This document shows positions 1 to 8,802 of a stretch of 64,000 nucleotides of DNA, piece after piece. How positions within the stretch are numbered: the stretch's first letter is position 1; every line of letters starts with the position of its first letter. Both the position numbers and the translations under genes were made by a program. Source of the DNA: Mesorhizobium jarvisii (GTDB taxonomy: Bacteria; Pseudomonadota; Alphaproteobacteria; Rhizobiales; Rhizobiaceae); NCBI RefSeq assembly GCF_003601985.1, contig NZ_QZXA01000006.1, forward strand, positions 124,001-188,000, given 5' to 3'. The notes under the pieces are model-generated. The model saw only the letters and a program-made list of their open reading frames with translations, was not told where the DNA came from and did no database searches.

Positions 1-502
1 GCGCGCCGCTGCCGTCCGACAGTGTGTAGCTGGCAATGAAGATCGACGTGCCGAGTGCAAAACCGACGGCGCGCAGGTTGAGCTTCTCCAGATGCGCGCC
101 GCCGCGAAACGACATCACCAGCGTGCCGGCCGACAAAAGCAGGATGCCGAGAATGGCAAACGGTGCCGGCACCTCCTGCACCACCACGATGCCACCAAGT
201 GCTGCCAGCAGCGGTGCCGTGCCGCGCGCCAGAGGATAGGTCTGGGCGAAATCGCCGGCCTTGTAGGCGCCGATCAGGAAGGTTCGGTAGCCCATGTGGA
301 AGACCACCGAAGCGAGAATGAATGGCCAGACCTCGGCCTTCGGGAATTCGACGAAAGGGAGCACGAACAGCGCGGCAAACCCCATGCCCAATGTCATCAG
401 CGTGATCGACAGGAAGCGGTCGAGATGCACCTTGACCAGCGCGTTCCAGATCGCGTGCATGGCGGCTGCGGCAAGCACCGCGAAGAAGACGAAAAGCGTC
501 AT
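1..502 (-). CDS. EamA/DMT-family transporter, C-terminus cut by window edge
   Basis: Inner-membrane transporter of the drug/metabolite (EamA) superfamily, probably an exporter; substrate unknown. About 167 residues are visible, from an ATG at 502 to the left edge. The start reads MTLFVFFAVLAAAAMHAIWN, and the early AxxHAxWN segment is typical of the first EamA repeat. Several hydrophobic helices follow, including one near GILLLSAGTLVMS; a second repeat would be expected to the left. The start lies 6 bases downstream of the stop of the endonuclease-fold gene, so the two are probably co-transcribed. EamA membership is well supported by the hydrophobic pattern; the exact substrate cannot be read. 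Confidence 0.8.
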   Translation of the reverse strand, partial: MTLFVFFAVLAAAAMHAIWNALVKVHLDRFLSITLMTLGMGFAALFVLPFVEFPKAEVWPFILASVVFHMGYRTFLIGAYKAGDFAQTYPLARGTAPLLAALGGIVVVQEVPAPFAILGILLLSAGTLVMSFRGGAHLEKLNLRAVGFALGTSIFIASYTLSDGSGA

Positions 503-508
503 TCGGGT

Positions 509-1417
509 CTATCGACCTCCCAAGCCGAGCGGCGTTTCGAGATCGATGTCGACTCGGACCGGGAAATGGTCGGACGCCACTTCGCCTATGTCGGATGCGA
601 CCGAGCGGACCCGCCCCGCGAACATCCCGCCGACGAAACAGTGGTCGAGCCGGCGCTTTGCCAGCCTGCCGTCGATGATCTTCTCATGCGTGTGGAAGTC
701 ATCAGCGGGTTCGATCGCCACGACGGCGGCATCGACGAAGCCGTCGAGATAGGCAGCACCCCGATGATAGGGCGTGCTGCCGACGATGCGGCGGTATTCG
801 GCGCTGCCCGGCTCCATGTTGAAATCGCCCATCCAGATCGCCGCCAGCGGATTTTCCGGCTCGGCTTCGCCGCTGGTCCAGTTGCGCGAAGGCTCGTCAT
901 CGATACCGCTCCACGGCCCGCTGTCTGACGGCGCACGGCGGTGCTCGGCCAGCAGATAGTCGATCTGCTCCAGCCGCTCCTCGGCGGCGATATGGGCGAG
1001 ATGCAAGGACAGTACCCGCACCGGGCCGACCGGCGTACGGATCATGCATTCGAGCGCCGCGTTGCGTGTGTTGAGCGGCCTGAGCGTCCGGTGCATCGGC
1101 AGCACATGCAGGCGCGACCAGACGATCGGCAGTTTCGACAGAACCATGGTGCCGAACTGCCGGCGCCGATTGACCAGGCGACCATCCCGTCGCTCGCTGG
1201 CGTCCATGTCGAAGGCCGGGCCGTAGACCCAGTGATAGTCCGGCAGCAGGCGCGACAGCAGCTCCGGCTGGTCGTCGAAATGGCTGCGCTGCCAGTGCCG
1301 CTCGACCTCCTGCAAGGCAATGATGTCGGCGCCGTCGACGATGCGCGCCGCGCGCGAAAGATCGTAGCGGCCGTCGCTGCCGAACCCGTACTGGATGTTG
1401 TAGCTGACCAGCTTCAT
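509..1417 (-). CDS. Endonuclease/exonuclease/phosphatase (EEP) family protein
   Basis: A 302-residue hydrolase of the EEP fold (DNase I, exonuclease III, phosphatase-like). It shows the usual metal and phosphate motifs in order: SYNIQYG near the N-terminus, IIALQEVE (metal-binding Glu) near residue 37, MGDFNMEPG near residue 200, and ASDHFPVRVDI with the catalytic Asp-His near the C-terminus. No signal peptide is seen, so it is probably cytoplasmic. The substrate could be nucleic acid, a phosphoester or a lipid phosphate; the sequence does not decide. It is tightly followed by the EamA gene, 6 bases away. Confidence 0.85.
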   Translation of the reverse strand: MKLVSYNIQYGFGSDGRYDLSRAARIVDGADIIALQEVERHWQRSHFDDQPELLSRLLPDYHWVYGPAFDMDASERRDGRLVNRRRQFGTMVLSKLPIVWSRLHVLPMHRTLRPLNTRNAALECMIRTPVGPVRVLSLHLAHIAAEERLEQIDYLLAEHRRAPSDSGPWSGIDDEPSRNWTSGEAEPENPLAAIWMGDFNMEPGSAEYRRIVGSTPYHRGAAYLDGFVDAAVVAIEPADDFHTHEKIIDGRLAKRRLDHCFVGGMFAGRVRSVASDIGEVASDHFPVRVDIDLETPLGLGGR

Positions 1418-1632
1418 TGCTTACCCGGCTCACCTTCGGTGATGGCAGTAGCCGCTCAGTGGATTGCTTGCAATGTGCAGGAGAATGCAAGCGGCTTGTG
1501 CCAGAAGCGTCCCCCATGCCCCGCCGCGCGATCATGCACCGATTCCGGACCGCTCCGGTATCCTCCGCCCGCCGGAAAACGCCGCGAGGCATCCAACCAA
1601 CGCAAGCGGTTCAGCTCCGTCGAAGAACCGTC

Positions 1633-3186
1633 CTAATCGGTGGTCAATGGCTGGAATCGGCCCGCTGGCGATGCCGCCAGTTCCGCCCAGTCGATCTCTT
1701 CCTCCAGCCGGTGATAGGCTTCGTCGCCGATCGTGCCGTTGCTGCGCAATTCCTCCAGCGTGTCGCGCTGGCGGTTGATGGCGTAGAGGCGCAGCCGGTC
1801 GTATTCGGTTGCCGCCTGTGCGTCTTCCGGGTTTTCCGCGATCACGCGCTGAGCCTCGTACTGCTCGCGCACGACAGCCGCCGCGGCCGATGTCTTGCGG
1901 CTCAGCACGTCGAGTGCGGCCTGCATGACGGCAACGCGCGCCTGCGCAACCTCATTGTCGACGGTTCTGTCGGGATCGAAGTTGAGTATCCGCAGCGCAG
2001 GCTTCAGCGTCATCCCCTGCAGCACCAGCGTGCCCAGAACCACCGCGAAGGCGGCAAGCACGATCGGGTCGCGTTCGGGAAAGCCGGCCGGCAGGGCAAT
2101 GGCCACCACCAGCGTCACCAGCCCCCGCATGCCGCACCAGCCGACCAGCACGGCGCCGCCAAATGTCGGCAAATCCCGCTTGCTGTCTTCGCCGCCGAGA
2201 CGGGCAAACCATCGGATGATCGCAACATAACTCGCCACCCAGACGAGGCGCGCCACGATGACGACAACCAGCACCGTAGCGGCAAACAGAAAGGCTTCGC
2301 CTTGCCCCTCGCCGGAGAGCCGGCCGACGATCGACCGTGCCTGCAGGCCCATCAGCACGAAAGCCAGCACGTTGAGAACGAACACCGCCGACTCCCAGAC
2401 CGAATAGGTGCTGACACGACGTCTCGCCGACATGCGGCGCGGCGCCCTGCGCGCAATCGTGATGGCGTAGACGACGATGGTGATGATGGCGGAAAGACCG
2501 AGCTTGTCGGCCAGTATCCACACGCCGAACGTCCCGGCGAACTGCACCACGGTGCTGCTCGCCGCATCCTCGATACGGGTTAGCGTCAGCAGCGAGAGGC
2601 GGCCAAGCAGATAACCGGCTATCAGGCTGCCGATCGTCGAGAGCAGGATCACCGGAATGGCGTTGCTCAGCATGATGGAGCCGAGTGCCGCCGAAACCGC
2701 CAGCCGGTAGATCAAGAGCGCGGTGGCATCGTTGAGCAGGCTTTCGCCTTGCAGGATGGCGGTGATGCGGTGCGGCACCTTGAATTGCCCGAGAACGGCA
2801 CTCGCCGCCACCGCATCCGGCGGCGCGACGATGGCGCCGAGCGCGATCGCCGCCGCGATCGGCAAGCCGGCCATCTTCCAGCCGACGAAGGCAACCACGA
2901 CAGTGGTGAAGATGACGGCGCCAAGCGCCAAGAGCAGCAGCGACAGCCGGTAGCGCTTCAGGTCGCGCAGCGACGTGTCATAGGCTGCATCGAGAAGCAC
3001 CGGCGCGATGAACAGGGCAAGCGCCAGTTCCGGATCGATCTCGATCATCGGTGCGCCAGGCACGAAGGCGATGCCAACCCCGGCCAGTGCCAGTAGCGAC
3101 GGATAGGGGACCTCCAGCCGCCGCGACAGCGCCGTCAGCGCGACAGCTGTCAAAAGCAGGACAAGGGTGAGTTCAAAAAGGGCCAT
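1633..3186 (-). CDS. CPA1-family cation:proton antiporter
   Basis: A 517-residue inner-membrane Na+/H+ (or K+/H+) antiporter of the CPA1/NhaP type, exchanging protons for monovalent cations. About twelve hydrophobic segments cover roughly the first 400 residues. Family motifs are visible: APPDAVAASAVLGQ near residue 120 and QGESLLNDATAL near residue 145, which includes the ND pair needed for ion binding. The last 110 residues are hydrophilic and helical, as expected for the cytoplasmic tail. The gene stands alone, with about 215-230 bases free on each side. Ion preference is not determinable. Confidence 0.9.
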   Translation of the reverse strand: MALFELTLVLLLTAVALTALSRRLEVPYPSLLALAGVGIAFVPGAPMIEIDPELALALFIAPVLLDAAYDTSLRDLKRYRLSLLLLALGAVIFTTVVVAFVGWKMAGLPIAAAIALGAIVAPPDAVAASAVLGQFKVPHRITAILQGESLLNDATALLIYRLAVSAALGSIMLSNAIPVILLSTIGSLIAGYLLGRLSLLTLTRIEDAASSTVVQFAGTFGVWILADKLGLSAIITIVVYAITIARRAPRRMSARRRVSTYSVWESAVFVLNVLAFVLMGLQARSIVGRLSGEGQGEAFLFAATVLVVVIVARLVWVASYVAIIRWFARLGGEDSKRDLPTFGGAVLVGWCGMRGLVTLVVAIALPAGFPERDPIVLAAFAVVLGTLVLQGMTLKPALRILNFDPDRTVDNEVAQARVAVMQAALDVLSRKTSAAAAVVREQYEAQRVIAENPEDAQAATEYDRLRLYAINRQRDTLEELRSNGTIGDEAYHRLEEEIDWAELAASPAGRFQPLTTD

Positions 3187-3413
3187 GGCTCATCGTAGCG
3201 GCGAAGAGCAACGGTTGGCAGTACCCCGAGGCAGGATACTGTTGATTGTCGAAGCCTTGGCCTGCCAGGGATTTAAAAGTGACCAACTGAGGGGCGGTGC
3301 CGACGGTTGGTTATGACAGACACCGAACCCACGGCATCGAGGGTTGCGAGCATCGACGATCAAGATGCGTTGTTCGGCGCATCAGAGACCGCCGCGGAAT
3401 GACGTTGGCTCCG

Positions 3414-4478
3414 CTAGTGCAAGACCAGCATGTCGCCCGATGAAAACGAAATCTCGGCCTTCTCGCCGACCGCCGGTGGCGGCGTGGCCGAGTTGTTGAA
3501 TGTGTCGAGCGACACCGTATTGCCGCCGATGCCGACGCGGACCCGGATCACCGAGCCGAGGAAGTGCACTTCGGATATCTCTCCGGTCAGGCTGGAGTCA
3601 CGGCCGGGCTGGCGGCCGAGCGAAATCGCCTCGGGCCGCAGCGCCAGCGACAGCGTGTCGCCGGACTTCGAGCCGTTGAGCTTGCCCTTGAGCGAGACTT
3701 CCTGCGTGTTGACCTGAACCGTGCCGGCCGCGGCATCGGTGACCTTGCCTTCGAGCACGTTGAGCGTGCCGACGAAATTGGCGACGAATTTGGTCGCCGG
3801 CCGGTTGTAGATCTCGAACGGCGTGGCGACCTGCTCGGCCTTGCCGCCATACATGACGGCGATGCGGTCGGAGATCGACAGCGCCTCTTCCTGGTCATGC
3901 GTGACGAAGATGGTGGTGATGCCGAGCTTCTTCTGGATCGAACGGATTTCCTCGCGCAGCGACACGCGCACCTTGGCATCCAGCGCCGACAGCGGCTCGT
4001 CGAGCAAAAGCAGCTTCGGCTTCGGCGCGATCGCACGCGCCAGCGCGATGCGCTGCTGCTGGCCGCCCGAGAGCTGGTAGGGATAGCGGTCGGCCATCTG
4101 CGGCAGCTTGATCATGTCGAGCATCTCGGCGACGCGCTTGTCGGCATCGGCCTTGTTCATGCCGGCAACCTTCAGCCCGAAGGCGATGTTCTGCGCCACG
4201 GTCAGGTTGGGAAACAGCGCGTAGGCCTGGAAGACCATGCCGACATTGCGCTGGTTGGGCTTCAGCCGCGTAATGTCCTTGCCGGCGACGACGATCTTGC
4301 CGGCCGACGGATCCTCGAAGCCGGCAACCATGCGCAGGACGGTGGTCTTGCCGCAACCGGACGGTCCGAGGAACGAGACGAACTCGCCCGGCTCGACATC
4401 GAGGCTGAAGTCCTGGACCACGGTGTTGGAACCGTAGGACTTTCGCACGTGCTGGATGGACAGGAATGGCTCGGCCAT
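3414..4478 (-). CDS. ABC transporter ATP-binding protein, PotA/spermidine-iron-phosphonate type
   Basis: A 354-residue nucleotide-binding subunit of an importer. Walker A GPSGCGKTT spans residues 38-46, the signature is LSGGQQQRIALARA, Walker B LLLLDEPLSALD, and the switch His lies in VTHDQEEAL. The C-terminal 120 residues form a TOBE domain, as in PotA, FbpC and PhnT. It is the last gene of the binding protein-permease-permease-ATPase operon (7370 down to 3414), 15 bases after the second permease. The family covers polyamines, ferric iron and phosphonates. The neighbouring amine-catabolism genes favour a nitrogen compound, but that is inference. Confidence 0.92.
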   Translation of the reverse strand: MAEPFLSIQHVRKSYGSNTVVQDFSLDVEPGEFVSFLGPSGCGKTTVLRMVAGFEDPSAGKIVVAGKDITRLKPNQRNVGMVFQAYALFPNLTVAQNIAFGLKVAGMNKADADKRVAEMLDMIKLPQMADRYPYQLSGGQQQRIALARAIAPKPKLLLLDEPLSALDAKVRVSLREEIRSIQKKLGITTIFVTHDQEEALSISDRIAVMYGGKAEQVATPFEIYNRPATKFVANFVGTLNVLEGKVTDAAAGTVQVNTQEVSLKGKLNGSKSGDTLSLALRPEAISLGRQPGRDSSLTGEISEVHFLGSVIRVRVGIGGNTVSLDTFNNSATPPPAVGEKAEISFSSGDMLVLH

Positions 4479-4493
4479 GGCTTTTCTCTCAGG

Positions 4494-5285
4494 TCAATTC
4501 GGGCGGTTCGACGACTTCGGCGCGAACCGGGACAGGATCTGGATGAGCGACATACAGCCCCAGGTAATGGCGAAGGCGATGATGGCAAGGGCTGCCGGTT
4601 CATAGGCGCGGTTCGCGCCGATGTTCTGCAGGTACGGCCCAAAGGCCGGGCGGTTCAGCAGGCTGGCCATGGTGAACTCGCCAATGACGATTGCGAAGGT
4701 CAGGAAGGCACCCGACAGCACGGCGATCAGCACATTGGGCAGGATGACGCGGCCGATGATCGTGCCCCAGCCGGCGCCCAGGATCTGCGCTGCTTCCGTC
4801 AAGGTCCGCACGTCGATGGTGCGCAGCCCGGTATCGACGGCACGATACATGTAAGGCAGTGCCAGCGTTGCATAGCCGATCACCAGCAAGGCATTGGCGC
4901 CCATGTTGCTGCCAAGGAACGGCAGCGGCGAATTCGAGCCGTACATCCTGATATAGCCGAAAACGATGACGATGGCCGGAATGACCAGCGGCAAGAGCGT
5001 GATGAATTCGACGACCGGCCTGAGCTGCGGCAGACGCAGCCGGATCCAGTAGGCCGCCGGCACGACGACCAGCACACCAAGGATGATGGTGAAGATCGCG
5101 GCGACCACCGAATACAGGAAGGTCGACTGGAAGCGCGCGTCGCCCAGCACGATCTGATAGGCATCGAAGGAATGGACGCCGCGGCGCATGCGCAGCGAGA
5201 ATTCGACCGTCGCCGCCAGCGGGATGAAGAAATACGCCGCACCCACGATGAAGACGACCCAGGCCCAGAATTTTCCCGACTTCAT
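4494..5285 (-). CDS. ABC transporter permease (PotC-like)
   Basis: A 263-residue inner-membrane permease with about six membrane helices, beginning MKSGKFWAWVVFIVGAAYFF. The coupling loop includes EAAQILGAGWGTIIGRVILP, the EAA motif that contacts the ATPase. The chosen ATG at 5285 overlaps the stop of the upstream permease as ATGA, which fixes the start; the reading frame remains open further upstream but that part lies inside the neighbouring gene. It is the second membrane subunit of the importer and resembles PotC/PhnV-type permeases. Confidence 0.9.
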   Translation of the reverse strand: MKSGKFWAWVVFIVGAAYFFIPLAATVEFSLRMRRGVHSFDAYQIVLGDARFQSTFLYSVVAAIFTIILGVLVVVPAAYWIRLRLPQLRPVVEFITLLPLVIPAIVIVFGYIRMYGSNSPLPFLGSNMGANALLVIGYATLALPYMYRAVDTGLRTIDVRTLTEAAQILGAGWGTIIGRVILPNVLIAVLSGAFLTFAIVIGEFTMASLLNRPAFGPYLQNIGANRAYEPAALAIIAFAITWGCMSLIQILSRFAPKSSNRPN

Positions 5286-6199
5286 TTCAGCCACCTTTCG
5301 GAGCGAGTCCGGAACCAGATGTAGAAGACATTGGCCAGGCCGGTGATGACGATCATGCCGAAGGCGATGGCGTAGCCGAGCTGCGGATTGTGCAACACGT
5401 CGCCATTGATCTGCGAGTAGAGCTTGATGGGGACGATGTTGAGCGCCGGGCCGGCAAACGCGTAGGCCGTGGCAATGGCGCCAAAGGCATTGGCGAAGAG
5501 AAGAATGACGGTGCCGAGGAAGCTCGGCCATATCACCGGGATGACCACCATGCGCCAATACTGCGCCTGCGTAGCGCCGAGCGTGGCCGCCGCCTCGCCC
5601 CATTCCTTCTTCAACCCGTCGATGGCCGGCACGATGATGACCACCATCAGCGGGATCTGGAAGAACAGGTAGACCGCGATCAGGCCCGATGTGGTGAGGA
5701 AATTGAAGCCCATTGCGTAGATGTTGATGTTGAGGACATCACGCAGAAGCGTCGTGACGATGCCGACGCGGCCGAGCGTGGCCAGGAAGGCGAAGGCCAG
5801 CGGCAGGCCGGCGAAATTCGAGGCGACTCCGGAGAAAGTCAGGGTCGCGGAGCGCGTCCAGCTTGGCAGTCCGCCGCGCACGATGGCGATGGCTATTGCC
5901 AGCCCGGCAAACGCGCCGATGATGGCCGACCAGAAACTGATCTTGATCGAAACCCAGTAGGAACTGCTGATCGACGGATCGCTGACCAGCTGCAGAATGT
6001 TGTCGAACGTAAGCTGACCATCACTGTTCTGGAAAGCCCCGATCACGAGATAGATCGTGGGCAGGATCAGGAACATCAGCGCGAAGATGAAGAAGGGCGC
6101 CACGCCGATCCATTGCGTCGGCAGACGAAATGCGGTCGCCTCGTTGGGCGGCGCGGGCTTGGAGGCAATCGTTCGATTTGAAAGCGTAAGATCGGTCAT
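5282..6199 (-). CDS. ABC transporter permease (PotB-like)
   Basis: A 305-residue inner-membrane permease, longer than its partner because of an N-terminal cytoplasmic stretch before the first helix (PFFIFALMFLILPTIYLVIG). The EAA loop is visible as EWGEAAATLGATQAQYWRMV. It forms the heterodimeric channel with the downstream permease, whose start codon overlaps its stop by 4 bases. A stem-loop at 6227-6250 separates it from the binding-protein gene, a usual arrangement for making more binding protein than membrane subunit. Confidence 0.9.
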   Translation of the reverse strand: MTDLTLSNRTIASKPAPPNEATAFRLPTQWIGVAPFFIFALMFLILPTIYLVIGAFQNSDGQLTFDNILQLVSDPSISSSYWVSIKISFWSAIIGAFAGLAIAIAIVRGGLPSWTRSATLTFSGVASNFAGLPLAFAFLATLGRVGIVTTLLRDVLNINIYAMGFNFLTTSGLIAVYLFFQIPLMVVIIVPAIDGLKKEWGEAAATLGATQAQYWRMVVIPVIWPSFLGTVILLFANAFGAIATAYAFAGPALNIVPIKLYSQINGDVLHNPQLGYAIAFGMIVITGLANVFYIWFRTRSERWLK

Positions 6200-6226
6200 G
6201 CGCCGGCTACCGTCTTCGAGGAAAGG

Positions 6227-6250
6227 CCGGGCGGCCTTGCGACCGCCCGG
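6227..6250 (-). promoter_or_regulatory. Intercistronic stem-loop between binding-protein and permease genes
   Basis: Perfect 8-bp arms CCGGGCGG and CCGCCCGG enclose an 8-base loop, in the 64-base gap between the binding-protein stop and the first permease start. There is no T tract, so full termination is unlikely. Such hairpins usually protect the upstream message and raise binding-protein output relative to the membrane genes. Confidence 0.6.
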
Positions 6251-6263
6251 TGGATTTCAAGTG

Positions 6264-7370
6264 CTACTTGACGTTGGCGCCGACAACGGCGTCCCAGTTC
6301 TTGCTGATGGCTTCCTTGGCCTTGCCCTGCTCGTCGAGCGTCGGGAACGCGGCGGCGGCATAGGATTCCGCCGGCGGCAGCTTGGCCAGCACATCCGCCG
6401 GGATCTTGCCGTTCTTGGCGAGATCGTTGAAGCGGATCGGGTGGCAATAGCCCTTCAGCCAGCCGATCTGGCCTTCGTCGGAATAGAGGTATTCCATCCA
6501 CAGCTTGGCAGCGTTCGGGTGCGGCGCGAAGGCGCTGATCGCCTGCACGTAGACACCGGCGACGACGCCCGTCTTCGGCACGATGACGTCGACGGGCGGG
6601 TTGCCCTTCAGCGTGTCGCGGCCAGCAAGCGCGTTGTAGTCCCAGTTGATCAGGATCGGCGTCTGGCCCTGGGCGAGTGTTGCCGGCTTGCCGACGACCG
6701 GGACGAAGTTACCGGCGGCGTTGAGCTTCTTGAAGAAGTCGAGGCCAGCCTTGCCGGCGGCTTCACCGGCAGCGGCGCCCGTCGACAGGCCGGAGGCGTA
6801 CACCGCCTGGATGGCCTGGTTCGAAGCACGCGGATCACCGGCGACGGCTACGGCGTTGGCGAATTCCGGCTTCAGGAGATCGGCCCAGTCCTTCGGCGAT
6901 TCCTTGATCAGGTCCTTGTTCACCATGAACGACAGAACGCCGTAATAGTCGCCGTACCAGGCGCCATCGGCATCCTTGGCGCTGTCTGGGATCGAGTCCC
7001 AGGTCGACACCTTGTAAGGCATCAGCAGGCCGTCGGCCTTGGCGGTCGGGCCGAAGGACAGGCCGACGTCGATGACGTCGGGAGCCTGCGGGCCCTTGTT
7101 GTCCTTGTTGGCCTTGATCGCCTCGACCTCGTCGCCGGAGCCGGCATCGGGGTTGAGCTCGTTGATGGTGATTTCCGGATACTTCGCCTTGAAGCCGGCG
7201 ATGACGTCGCCGTAACCGCACCAGTCATGCGGCAGCGCGATGGTGGTGAGCTGGCCTTCAGCCTTCGCGGCCTTGACGAGATCGTCCAGCGAAGCCGCGG
7301 ACGAAATCACCGACGACACCATAAGGGTCGCGGCCGAGAGGGAAAGCACCTTCCCCGTGAATTTGAACAT
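6264..7370 (-). CDS. ABC transporter periplasmic substrate-binding protein
   Basis: A 368-residue secreted solute-binding protein of the family-1 (iron/polyamine/phosphonate) group. An N-terminal signal peptide MFKFTGKVLSLSAATLMVSS ends near an Ala-Ser cleavage site, followed by LVKAAKAEGQLTTIALP, typical of this group. The ATG at 7370 is chosen because GGAGAG lies 6-7 bases upstream; a longer reading from 7427 would put a charged stretch before the signal peptide. Substrate is unknown. The operon and the adjoining amine-type catabolic genes suggest a small nitrogen compound, by inference only. Confidence 0.9.
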   Translation of the reverse strand: MFKFTGKVLSLSAATLMVSSVISSAASLDDLVKAAKAEGQLTTIALPHDWCGYGDVIAGFKAKYPEITINELNPDAGSGDEVEAIKANKDNKGPQAPDVIDVGLSFGPTAKADGLLMPYKVSTWDSIPDSAKDADGAWYGDYYGVLSFMVNKDLIKESPKDWADLLKPEFANAVAVAGDPRASNQAIQAVYASGLSTGAAAGEAAGKAGLDFFKKLNAAGNFVPVVGKPATLAQGQTPILINWDYNALAGRDTLKGNPPVDVIVPKTGVVAGVYVQAISAFAPHPNAAKLWMEYLYSDEGQIGWLKGYCHPIRFNDLAKNGKIPADVLAKLPPAESYAAAAFPTLDEQGKAKEAISKNWDAVVGANVK

Positions 7371-7471
7371 GTGTTCTCTCCGTTGAACTGACGCCGTTGG
7401 ACGCCTGCGATGCGGTATCGTTTTCATGTGACAGCCAGATGAAAGCTTTATGAAACCATTGGCCGGCAGCA

Positions 7472-7490
7472 GAAAAAGTTAACTCTTTTT
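7472..7490. promoter_or_regulatory. AT-rich inverted repeat upstream of the importer operon
   Basis: The sequence AAAAAGTTAACTCTTTTT has a perfect 8-base core AGTTAACT with A-rich and T-rich flanks and one mismatch. It lies about 100 bases upstream of the binding-protein start in an unusually AT-rich 240-base gap, so it may be an operator or part of the promoter. No matching copy was found near the divergent RpiR gene. Confidence 0.3.
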
Positions 7491-7612
7491 AACGGGCTGT
7501 AGCAATTAGCCATCACTTATTTTTCCGGCTAATCACTTTCCGCCTTGCATTTCATCCTTCCCCCTTGGTTAGCCCTGAATTTCCAGATCAATTTTCGGCA
7601 ATGACGATGCCG

Positions 7613-8785
7613 TCAGATCGTGCCGGCGATAGCGTTTTCCAGCAGCGTCAGCGCTGCCTTCTTGGTCAGCTTGACCGGGTTGCCGCCAGCCGTCGGATCG
7701 ACCACCGCCATGTCGGCGATCAGCGCCTTGCGCTTCTTGTCCATGTCGAGCCCCTTGATCAGGCCCGGCAGCGCGTGCGGCACCTTCAACTCCTTGCGCA
7801 GCTTGATGATCGCCTTGGCGAACCCATCGAAGCCGCCCTTGATGCCGCAATAGGCGGCGAGCCGGGCGATACGCTCCTCGATGGAGTCACGGTTGAAGGC
7901 GAGCACATAGGGCATGAACACCGCGTTGGTCATGCCGTGATGGGTGTCGTAGAGCGCGCCGATCGGATGCGACAGCGAGTGGATGGCACCCAGCCCCTTC
8001 TGGAAAGCGGCGGCGCCCATGGCGGCGGCACTCATCATATGGGCGCGCGCGACCAGGTCCTTGCCGTTGGCATAGGCCTTCGGCAGGTTCTCGAACACCA
8101 GCCGGATGCCCTCCACCGCGATGCCGTCAGCCATCGGATGGTAACCCGGCGCGCAATAGGCCTCGAGGCAGTGGGCAAGCGCATCCATGCCGGTGCCGGC
8201 GGTGATGAAGGCGGGCATGCCGACCGACAGTTCCGGATCGGCGATGACGATCGCCGGCAGGAGCTTCGGATGGAAGATGACCTTCTTGGTGTGCGTCTCC
8301 TCATTGGTGATGACGCCGGCGCGGCCGACTTCCGAGCCGGTGCCGGCCGTCGTCGGCACGGCGATGATCGGCGCGATCGCATCCGAATTGGCGCGCGTCC
8401 ACCAGTCGCCGACATCCTCGAAATCCCACACCGGCCGCGTCTGGCCGGCCTGGAAGGCGATCAGCTTGCCGAGATCGAGCGCCGAGCCGCCGCCGAAGGC
8501 GATGACGCCGTCATGCTTGCCCTTCTTGTACACGGCGATGCCGGCGGTGAGGTTGGAATCGACCGGGTTGGGCTTCACCTCGGAAAACACGCCGTAAGGC
8601 ACCTTGGCATCGTCGAGGATTTTCAGCGTCGAAGCGACGACCGGCAGTTTCGCCAGGCCCGGATCGGTGACGAAGAGCGGCCGCTTGATACCGGTGGCCG
8701 CGAGCACCTCAGGCAGTTCCTGAATGCGCCCGGCGCCGAAGCGGACAGTGGTGGGGTAGTTCCATTTGGAGATGAGCTTGGACAT
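7613..8785 (-). CDS. Iron-containing (group III) alcohol dehydrogenase
   Basis: A 390-residue NAD(P)-dependent metal alcohol dehydrogenase. Family signatures are present: GGGSALDLGK near 98-107 for nucleotide binding, PTTAGTGSEVG near 144-154, and the metal ligands Asp201, His205, His273 and His283. Length matches the family. It sits 17 bases downstream of the aldehyde dehydrogenase, and the two together can take an alcohol to a carboxylate. With the GS-like ligase in the same operon, a gamma-glutamyl amino alcohol is a reasonable substrate; this is inference. A short-chain diol or methanol-type substrate is the alternative. Confidence 0.92.
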   Translation of the reverse strand: MSKLISKWNYPTTVRFGAGRIQELPEVLAATGIKRPLFVTDPGLAKLPVVASTLKILDDAKVPYGVFSEVKPNPVDSNLTAGIAVYKKGKHDGVIAFGGGSALDLGKLIAFQAGQTRPVWDFEDVGDWWTRANSDAIAPIIAVPTTAGTGSEVGRAGVITNEETHTKKVIFHPKLLPAIVIADPELSVGMPAFITAGTGMDALAHCLEAYCAPGYHPMADGIAVEGIRLVFENLPKAYANGKDLVARAHMMSAAAMGAAAFQKGLGAIHSLSHPIGALYDTHHGMTNAVFMPYVLAFNRDSIEERIARLAAYCGIKGGFDGFAKAIIKLRKELKVPHALPGLIKGLDMDKKRKALIADMAVVDPTAGGNPVKLTKKAALTLLENAIAGTI

Positions 8786-8802
8786 TTTTGTCTTTCGATA
8801 AA

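Noticed and set aside
92..928. A 278-residue plus-strand open frame across the EamA and endonuclease-fold genes
   Set aside because: Both genes underneath have family motifs in the opposite direction and a 6-base junction; the plus frame has none.
3313..3402. A 29-residue plus-strand peptide in the gap between antiporter and ABC ATPase genes
   Set aside because: No ribosome site, no hydrophobic or family pattern; could be chance.
3564..5324. A 586-residue open frame on the plus strand across the ABC transporter operon
   Set aside because: It is antisense to clearly recognised ABC ATPase and permease genes, has Arg/Asp/Gly-rich low-information content and no family motif; long antisense frames are usual in high-GC DNA.
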